DNA of 64,000 nucleotides, from NCBI RefSeq assembly GCF_020166415.1, contig NZ_JAIQXV010000012.1, positions 76,612 to 140,611 of the forward strand, read 5' to 3'. A program made the translations under genes and the position numbers. The notes beneath the pieces are model-generated. The model made no database searches. It was not told the DNA's origin and saw only the letters and a program-made list of their open reading frames with translations. Shown here one piece after another: positions 58,638-64,000 of this stretch; the first letter of the stretch is position 1; each line of letters starts with the position of its first letter. Source of the DNA: Deinococcus multiflagellatus. GTDB lineage: Bacteria; Deinococcota; Deinococci; Deinococcales; Deinococcaceae.

Positions 58638-59480
58638 GTGTTTGAACCAAAGTCGATCAGTGAGCAGATGCTGTTCTCTACGTTGGCTATCCGGACTGAT
58701 ATGGGTAGCGGAAGCGGTTTCATTTTTCACGATCAGCGGGAGGGGGAGGAGCATTTCATTCCCCTGCTCATCACCAACAAGCATGTAGTGCATGGGGCAC
58801 AGCGGCTTGAGTTGCGGTTTCACTTAAGCGAGGCCAGAAAACCGATTGGCCTTACCCATACCGTAATCGCCGAGCCTTTTTCGTGGGTTGATCATCCCGA
58901 TCCGAACGTTGACCTCTGTGCCATACTTCTCTGGCCCTACATACAGGCAGTCCATGCTCAGGGATTAACGGCCTACTACGTAGGCGTCAGAAGAGGGAAT
59001 CTCCCCAGCGCAGCGGATATCGCCGACCTGACTGCTGTCGAAAGCGTAACAATGGTTGGTTATCCAATCGGTCTGGCAGATAATGTCAATAACTTTCCTA
59101 TCGTGCGGCGTGGCATCACTGCCAATCATCCTGCCGTCGACTTCAATGGAACTCCCGAAGGGGTCGTCGATATGGCCTGCTTTCCTGGCTCTTCAGGCTC
59201 TCCCATTTTCGTGCTCAATGATGGCGTGTACCAGAATAAAAATGGTGGCACCGTCGTTGGCAATCGCTTTTTTCTGTTGGGCGTGCTCTACGGCGGCCCT
59301 GTCATGAAGGCTGATGGCCAGATCGAGGTCCGGACTATTCCAACGGCGCAGGTCCCTGTGGCGGTCACTCAGATGATGATTCACCTGGGGTATTACGTGA
59401 AAGCCCGAGAAGTTCTAGCGCTTGTTGAGCATGTGCGGAATTCTCTGGGCCCACCCCCACCACTTCCGCCACAGCCGTAA
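58638..59480 (+). CDS. Trypsin-like serine peptidase, cytoplasmic type
   Basis: A 280-residue protein. GSGSGFIFHD opens the domain; LITNKHVV gives H49, NVDLCAI gives D92 and PGSSGSPIF gives S186, a complete catalytic triad in the HtrA-like arrangement. No signal peptide is seen, and the C-terminus ends in a short helix and a poly-P tail. I chose GTG 58638 because GAGGG lies 6 nt upstream; the longer frame is unlikely. Such peptidases occur in conflict systems with TIR- or EAD-type partners, and the neighbouring genes fit that. Confidence 0.65.
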   Translation: MFEPKSISEQMLFSTLAIRTDMGSGSGFIFHDQREGEEHFIPLLITNKHVVHGAQRLELRFHLSEARKPIGLTHTVIAEPFSWVDHPDPNVDLCAILLWPYIQAVHAQGLTAYYVGVRRGNLPSAADIADLTAVESVTMVGYPIGLADNVNNFPIVRRGITANHPAVDFNGTPEGVVDMACFPGSSGSPIFVLNDGVYQNKNGGTVVGNRFFLLGVLYGGPVMKADGQIEVRTIPTAQVPVAVTQMMIHLGYYVKAREVLALVEHVRNSLGPPPPLPPQP

Positions 59481-59659
59481 CCACCAATCCGACTGGCGGC
59501 GGTCCAGACGGTGATGGACCTGGAGGCAGAAGCACAGGCGGGGGCCCCAGGGGGTGAGGCCCCGTGGGCATCGACCGGATTTTGACGTGCCGAGGCGCCA
59601 TGATGTCTCCTTGGCAAGATCATAGGTGGTCGGTGCCCACCAAAGTGGGGGGTGTTCGA

Positions 59660-59782
59660 GCTTCCTGATACCGTTGGCGCAATCAAAAAGATGAGCCTGA
59701 CATGGTTGGGCAATGCTCGGCTAGAGCGGCTCAAAACGCCGGGAATCTGTCTGGCCTGACTTCGCCAACGGTATCGCTTCCT
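59660..59782. mobile_element. MITE-like element with 7-bp target duplication
   Basis: GATACCGTTGGCG at 59667-59679 and its exact reverse complement at 59763-59775 bound a 109-bp element with no coding capacity. GCTTCCT flanks both ends directly (59660-59666 and 59776-59782), a perfect target duplication. A transposase would have to come from elsewhere. Confidence 0.75.
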
Positions 59783-59796
59783 TAAAACACCCCCAA

Positions 59797-59930
59797 CTGT
59801 TCCGGCGTGCTGGGCCACTCGCCCTCTGTCCAGAGCAGCTCCATCAGCCCCGGGCAAGTTCGCTGGCATGTTCCCCGGCCCTGCGCTAAGACGGTGGAGT
59901 GAAACCCGTCAGGTTGACCCTCCTCCTGCC
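59797..59930 (+). repeat. Direct repeat copy B
   Basis: The intact copy of the repeat at 55055. It includes GGGCAAGTTCGCTGG at 59852, TAAGAC at 59887 and the start of the lipoprotein gene. Confidence 0.75.
59887..59898 (+). promoter_or_regulatory. Leaderless -10 (TAAGAC)
   Basis: TAAGAC at 59887-59892, 6 nt before GTG 59899. The shared upstream block with copies A and C marks this as a real control region. Confidence 0.6.
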
Positions 59931-60624
59931 CCTCGCCTTCGCCGCGTGCACGTCCCCCAGTGCGCCGCTGCCCCAACCCACCCCGGCCCCACAGCCCACC
60001 ACGCCGGACGTCATCCGCACCTACGCCGTGACCGACGATTCGCTGTATGCCGTGGTCCTCAAGGGCAACGCCGCCGACCAGAAGGTCATGACGCTCTCCT
60101 ACAGCAGCACCATCACCGACGCCGCGCAGGTGGGCGACGTCCTGTACGCGTCGACCTTCTCCAGCCTGCTGCGCATCAACCTGAACACCCAAGCGATTGC
60201 CGTGGTGGGGAACTATGGCCCGACCAACATCAACGCCCTGGCGGTGGACGCCGCCGGCCAGCTGTATGCCACGGGGCTGAGTGGGCGCATCTACACCGTG
60301 AACACGACGACGGGCGCTGCGACCGAGGTGCTGAACATGGGCATGCCGTCGAGTGGCGACCTGACCTTCGGGCCAGACGGTACGCTCTACGCCACCGTGA
60401 AGTCGAGCCAGTTCACCAAGGACGCCCTGGCCCGCATCAATGTGGGGACCAAGGCGGTGACGGTGGTGGGGGGCACGGGCTACGCCGATGTCTTCGGTCT
60501 GGATTACCTGTACGGCACGCTGTACGGCCGCACGAACAGTGGTGAGCTGCTGACGCTCAATCCCTCCTCGGGGCAGGGCACGTTGATACGGGATACGACG
60601 CTGCGCTTTACCAGTGTGAAGTAA
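59899..60624 (+). CDS. Lipoprotein with beta-propeller-like repeats
   Basis: A 241-residue protein. The signal ends in lipobox LAFAAC (C near residue 17), followed by a P-rich linker. The body has repeats of the form LAVDAAGQLYAT, LTFGPDGTLYAT and GLDYLYGTLYGRT, typical of a small beta-propeller. It is exported and lipid-anchored; its ligand is unknown. Confidence 0.65.
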   Translation: MKPVRLTLLLPLAFAACTSPSAPLPQPTPAPQPTTPDVIRTYAVTDDSLYAVVLKGNAADQKVMTLSYSSTITDAAQVGDVLYASTFSSLLRINLNTQAIAVVGNYGPTNINALAVDAAGQLYATGLSGRIYTVNTTTGAATEVLNMGMPSSGDLTFGPDGTLYATVKSSQFTKDALARINVGTKAVTVVGGTGYADVFGLDYLYGTLYGRTNSGELLTLNPSSGQGTLIRDTTLRFTSVK

Positions 60625-60668
60625 GGAGGGCCGCCTGCAGGTGTTCCTCACCGGCAAGGAGAGACAGC

Positions 60669-61082
60669 CTAGTGCTGCACCACGCGGGCGTGCTGCCAAT
60701 ACCGCAGGAAAGCGTCGATCTGGTCGAGAAAATCAGTAAACGAGGGCGCCTTGACTAGGTAGGAGCTGGCGTACAAGGTGTAAGCCGTCTGAACATCGCT
60801 GCGCGCGCCGGAGGTGGTGAGCATGGCCACCGGGATATGGGCGAGGCGGAGGTCCGCCTTGAGGGCCTGAAGCACCTCGAAGCCGTTCATGCCTGGCATA
60901 TTCACGTCCAGGAGCACGACGTCGGGCAGGTCAGCGGTGTTCCGGAGCAGCTCAAGGGCCTCATGACCGCTGCTGGCGGTCGTGAGGTGGCAGTCCGGGC
61001 AGAGTTCAGTGAAAGCCTCAATCGCAAGCAGCTGGTCGTGGGGGTTGTCATCGATCAGGAGGAAATGCTGCGGCGCGGGCAT
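60669..61082 (-). CDS. Single-domain response regulator
   Basis: A 137-residue receiver domain: D11-D12 acidic pair, phospho-acceptor D59 in VVLLDVNMPG, LTTSG and K111 in YLVKAPSF. No output domain is present, as in Rcp1-type regulators that pair with phytochrome-like kinases. TAAGAT (61088-61093) lies 5 nt before the ATG, so the mRNA is probably leaderless. No kinase gene is in the window. Confidence 0.85.
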   Translation of the reverse strand: MPAPQHFLLIDDNPHDQLLAIEAFTELCPDCHLTTASSGHEALELLRNTADLPDVVLLDVNMPGMNGFEVLQALKADLRLAHIPVAMLTTSGARSDVQTAYTLYASSYLVKAPSFTDFLDQIDAFLRYWQHARVVQH

Positions 61083-61155
61083 GCTCCATCTTAAAGGGTG
61101 GGTAAAGGAACAATGAGACGGTTTCACTGTTCAGGACATGGTGGCCTGCCTGCCC

Positions 61156-61854
61156 TCAGTTCACGGGGCCCTTGATTCCGTTGTGGGCCTGGGGCTGAAG
61201 GCTGTACCCATATCCCCGGACGGTACGCAGCAGCCCAGTCGCTCCTGCTTCCTGGAGTTTCTTCCGGAGATTGGCTATGTGTACGTCAATGGCGTTGCTG
61301 TGCTCGGGCAACTCGTGCTTCCAGACCCGGGCGAGCAGTTCCTCGCGCCGGATCACGCGCCCGGCTGTATCCGCCAGGGCACTGAGGATCTCAAATTCCT
61401 TTGAGGTGAGGCGCAGGTCCCGGCCCTGGTACAGGGCCTGCCGGGCCAGGGGATTGAGTTCCAGGGCGCCCAGCTGGATCACAGTGTCCCGGTGGTGCCG
61501 CAGTTGCACCTGGATGCGCGCGAGCAACTCGGCCAGGGCATACGGCTTGACCAGGTAATCGTCCGCACCGAGCGTCAAGAGCTCCACTTTCTCCTCCACA
61601 GAGCCCCGGGCGGTGAGGACAATGACCGGCACCGCACTGAATTTGCGCAGGCGAATGAGCACATGGCGGCCGTCCAGGTCGGGCAGGCCCAGGTCCAGGA
61701 GGATGACCTCAGGGGTGGTGGCGCGCGCGGCTGTCAATCCGGTGATGGCGGTGGCTTCGTGGTGGACGGCGTAGCCTTCGTCCTGAAGGTCGAGGGTCAG
61801 CAGCCCCGCGATGTCGGGATTGTCCTCGATGATCAGGATCTGGTGACCGGGCAT
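61156..61854 (-). CDS. OmpR/PhoB-family response regulator
   Basis: A 232-residue protein with a receiver domain (D54 in VILLDLGLPD, K103 in DDYLVKPY) and an OmpR-type winged helix (RLTSKEFEILSALADTAGRV, SNAIDVHIANLRKKL, TVRGYGYSL). It should bind DNA as a dimer after phosphorylation. ATG 61854 has TACGCT (61861-61866) 6 nt upstream. It is not next to a kinase gene. Confidence 0.9.
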   Translation of the reverse strand: MPGHQILIIEDNPDIAGLLTLDLQDEGYAVHHEATAITGLTAARATTPEVILLDLGLPDLDGRHVLIRLRKFSAVPVIVLTARGSVEEKVELLTLGADDYLVKPYALAELLARIQVQLRHHRDTVIQLGALELNPLARQALYQGRDLRLTSKEFEILSALADTAGRVIRREELLARVWKHELPEHSNAIDVHIANLRKKLQEAGATGLLRTVRGYGYSLQPQAHNGIKGPVN

Positions 61855-62014
61855 CCAGTCAGCGTACGCCCGTGGGGCAAGCTCATCCATTGCGGGAGTC
61901 TTGGGTGTGCTGGGGTGCTCCCTGACGCTCAGCCACACGGACAGTGGCTCAGCTGGCCGAATGCTGGGCCTTCGTCAGATGAAGCCCTCGTAGGACAGTC
62001 TCAAGGGCCGGATG

Positions 62015-62037
62015 CTTGACTGTCCGACCAGCGCCCC
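62015..62037 (+). promoter_or_regulatory. CTTG-N8-ACCAGCGCCCC box
   Basis: CTTG at 62015, box at 62027, ATG 62052 at 37 nt. The CTTG overlaps the right arm of an inverted repeat GGACAGTC (61993-62000) / GACTGTCC (62018-62025), which may be an operator. Confidence 0.65.
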
Positions 62038-62051
62038 TGGACGGTGAGGCC

Positions 62052-62687
62052 ATGACACATCTGTTCAAGAGGCTCTCGTCGCCCCGTAAACCATCGCTTT
62101 TCGTTGAGCTGGCCATGGTCCTGTTTCTGTCTCTTGGGGCATTCCTGCACACCATGTCGGCGGAGCACGCGCCGGGGCAATGGGTCATTGCCGTGGGAAC
62201 AGGAAGTGTGGCCGCCTTTTCCCTGTTGCTGGTGCCCCTGGCCTTCATGGCAAGAGGGCGGGCGGCGTTGCAAGCCGATCTGACAGGCGGACGATCTCTG
62301 GCCTGGCAGAAGCGTTTATCTCAACATAGATATGAATTGCCAACCGTGCGCGCCACCATGGTCTGCTCCTTCACCTTCTCTTCCCTGATACTCGCTGCAA
62401 TGATCTTCACCCAGCTCCTGACCCACGATTCCCTGTGGAGTCTCGTGTATCTGCTCCCTGTGGTGGTGGCGTCAACCTTCACCAGACTGGAGGGCCTGGC
62501 GGTTGCCTTTGCCGCTGCGTTCGCCACGGCGTTGATCGTCGCGGCGATATCCATTGGGAGCACATGGGGCACCTCACTGGACCTGCGCCTGATCGCGCAG
62601 TGGTGCAGTACGTACTTCGCACTCGGTCTGGCCGTTGTCATGCTGGTGCCGTTGCCGCAGCGGTGGACCACCAGGCGCGTGGCGTAG
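62052..62687 (+). CDS. Six-helix membrane protein
   Basis: A 211-residue protein with about six membrane helices (e.g. LAMVLFLSLGAFLHTM, VAAFSLLLVPLAFMA, ALIVAAISIG). The ATG is the one fixed by the box. No known transporter motif is seen. It could be a sensor or an envelope protein. Confidence 0.5.
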   Translation: MTHLFKRLSSPRKPSLFVELAMVLFLSLGAFLHTMSAEHAPGQWVIAVGTGSVAAFSLLLVPLAFMARGRAALQADLTGGRSLAWQKRLSQHRYELPTVRATMVCSFTFSSLILAAMIFTQLLTHDSLWSLVYLLPVVVASTFTRLEGLAVAFAAAFATALIVAAISIGSTWGTSLDLRLIAQWCSTYFALGLAVVMLVPLPQRWTTRRVA

Positions 62688-62750
62688 AGGAGAAGAGGGG
62701 AGAGGAACAGGAAGACTCCACCCTCCCTCTTCCTCTCTTCATATCTTTTT

Positions 62751-62765
62751 TGTGATACTACGGCC
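62751..62765 (+). promoter_or_regulatory. Extended -10, leaderless
   Basis: TGTGATACT at 62751-62759 lies 6 nt before ATG 62766, an extended -10 after a T-rich stretch. Confidence 0.5.
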
Positions 62766-63659
62766 ATGAAGGAGTCCACTGACGAGCTGGCCACCAAAGT
62801 GCTTCAGGCGCTCCGCAGCTACCAGCTCGACACCCTGGTGGCCACCCTGCACGAACGGGGCCGCCTCCCCGGCCGCCCCGCCCAGCTCATCAGCAACCTG
62901 CGCCCCATCTTCGACGCCGCCGAGCGCGATCTGGTCTCCCTCCTGCGGCCCCCCGCCGACTTCCACCCCTGGCTGCACGGCGTCCTCCTCACCAACCTCG
63001 ACGGCACCGAAGCCAAGGTCAACACCCGGGTCAGCCGCGTCACGGCCCTCCGCGCCCTGTACCGCGCCCTGCGCAAACTCGGTCTCCTGCAGCTTGACCC
63101 CCTCTTCGAGTTCCAGCTGCCGGCGGCGGAACAGCGCCATGATCCCCAACCCCGGCAGCCCCTGCCCACGCGGGCCACCATCGAGACCCTGCTGCATCAG
63201 GCCAGAACAGACCCCCATCTGTACGCCGCCCTGCTGCTGCTCTGGCACCACGCCCTACCCCTGACCACGCTGCTCCGGCTGAAATGGAGCGCTTTTCATC
63301 CGGACACCCGAACCCTGCTGCGCGACGACGTGGTCAGTGCATTAACCGGCGAGGCCGCCACCGCGCTGGAACGGCTCCACCACCGGGCAGGCTACGATCC
63401 GCTCTTTCCCGAGACACTCGAGGAGACGGCCGTCAAACGCATCTTTCCCTATGACACCGTGGACGCCCTCAGGCTACGGGTGCTCCAGACCTGCACCGAC
63501 GCGGGGCTGAAGTTCATTCCCCCGGGTCAGATCAAACGCTGTGCCCTGCGCGACCATGCGAGAAGTGCCGCCCACCTGGGCTACCGCACCCACGAGCACT
63601 ACCAAAAGGTTGTGGCGATGGCCCAGGCGATCACGGCAGAAGCCAGCCCCGAAAGGTAG
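62766..63659 (+). CDS. Degenerate tyrosine-recombinase-like protein
   Basis: A 297-residue protein. The N-terminal half is a helical core-binding-like domain; the C-terminal half has LLLLWHHALPLTTLLRLKWS at about 155-174, where integrases carry the first catalytic R, and RDHARSAAHLGYRTHEHYQK near 263-282, like the final R-H-LG-Y block. Parts of the catalytic set are shifted or missing, so activity is doubtful. It may be a relic or an altered recombinase. The SEFIR gene follows 8 bp later. Confidence 0.5.
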   Translation: MKESTDELATKVLQALRSYQLDTLVATLHERGRLPGRPAQLISNLRPIFDAAERDLVSLLRPPADFHPWLHGVLLTNLDGTEAKVNTRVSRVTALRALYRALRKLGLLQLDPLFEFQLPAAEQRHDPQPRQPLPTRATIETLLHQARTDPHLYAALLLLWHHALPLTTLLRLKWSAFHPDTRTLLRDDVVSALTGEAATALERLHHRAGYDPLFPETLEETAVKRIFPYDTVDALRLRVLQTCTDAGLKFIPPGQIKRCALRDHARSAAHLGYRTHEHYQKVVAMAQAITAEASPER

Positions 63660-63667
63660 AATGACGT
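63657..63667 (+). promoter_or_regulatory. Leaderless -10 (TAGAAT) overlapping a stop codon
   Basis: TAGAAT at 63657-63662 includes the recombinase TAG and lies 5 nt before GTG 63668. Confidence 0.5.
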
Positions 63668-64000
63668 GTGAGCGCAGAAAAACGCGTGTCAATTGCCTAC
63701 GCATGGGACACACCTGAGTATCAGTTGCGTGTCAAAAAACTTGCAGCGGCCCTGGAAGCCAACGGGATCGAGGTCCGATTCGACCAGTGGGACGCTGAGC
63801 CGGGGCAGAGCCTGAACTACTTTATGGAGCGCCTGATGCTTGATGAGCAGCTCAACAACGTGCTGCTCCTCCTGTCTCCCATCTACAAGATCAAAGCTGA
63901 TCAAGCGCTGGGGGGCGTGGGACGAGAGACCCAATACGCACGCGATAAAATCATGCGGGACGTCAAACAAACCCGATTTATCCCCGTGCTCTTTGCCGTG
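63668..64000 (+). CDS. SEFIR-domain protein, partial
   Basis: The first 111 codons of a gene cut by the window end. RVSIAYAWDTPEYQLRVKKL, then ALEANGIEVRFDQWD, an LLLLSPIYKIKA strand-helix and FIPVLFAV match the SEFIR domain, a TIR relative that in bacteria is often the N-terminal sensor or effector of anti-phage proteins. The rest of the protein (often a STAND ATPase or repeats) is outside. Confidence 0.75.
   Translation, partial: MSAEKRVSIAYAWDTPEYQLRVKKLAAALEANGIEVRFDQWDAEPGQSLNYFMERLMLDEQLNNVLLLLSPIYKIKADQALGGVGRETQYARDKIMRDVKQTRFIPVLFAV

Noticed and set aside
1..64000. tRNA, rRNA and CRISPR arrays
   Set aside because: Reading both strands by eye, I found no cloverleaf with a CCA end, no rRNA-like conserved stretch and no regularly spaced repeats. 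A covariance search was not possible here.

Overview
The window is GC-rich DNA from one replicon of a bacterium that looks like Deinococcus or a close relative. The evidence is indirect: very high GC, many genes whose -10 hexamer (TANNNT) sits 5-8 nt before an ATG or GTG so that the mRNA would be leaderless, a RecD2-type helicase, and a small K/S/A/G-rich repeat protein of a type seen in that group. No rRNA, tRNA or CRISPR array was seen. The content points to a large plasmid or plasmid-like element.

Left and middle (about 0.2-45 kb) form a replication, maintenance and transcription module. It holds a DnaN-like sliding clamp, a PRTRC-type ParB, a HExxH protein, two HU/IHF-like proteins, a DUF7007 protein, a compact RNA polymerase beta-prime homologue with an intact NADFDGD catalytic loop, a MoxR-like ATPase with its VWA/CobT-like partner, a Toprim protein, a 1675-residue N6-methylase/SNF2-like helicase, and a RecD2 helicase. 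It also holds the PRTRC cassette (proteins E, C, B and ThiF). Between C and B lies an array of unassigned genes that includes diverged tandem paralogues. A lower-GC islet at 6.6-8.9 kb carries a secreted S1-type protease lipoprotein and an overlapping secreted partner.

The middle right (45-54 kb) is mostly minus-strand genes of unknown function: a membrane protein with an M41/FtsH-like fold that has lost HExxH, two genes broken in C-runs, and micro-ORFs chained by ATGA overlaps. It also holds a Schlafen/AlbA_2 protein. The right end (55-64 kb) has lower-GC, probably acquired genes: a DUF4062/TIR-like protein coupled to a 779-residue helical-repeat protein, a trypsin-like peptidase, a 109-bp MITE-like element with a 7-bp target duplication, a duplicated promoter and lipoprotein start, two response regulators, a degenerate tyrosine recombinase, and a SEFIR-domain gene cut by the window end.

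The most unusual thing is how genes start. Eleven sites carry ACCAGCGCCCC (one with a single mismatch). In nine of them CTTG lies exactly 12 nt before the box, and on the clearest sites the start codon lies 36-39 nt after that CTTG, which is the expected place for a promoter of leaderless mRNAs but with no TANNNT -10. At least twelve other genes have a perfect or near-perfect hairpin whose stem sequence and length differ from site to site, followed in ten cases by exactly 9 nt and then the start codon, with no Shine-Dalgarno. The beta-prime gene itself carries the box. A replicon with its own beta-prime and its own non-canonical start signals is the leading candidate here for an undescribed system.
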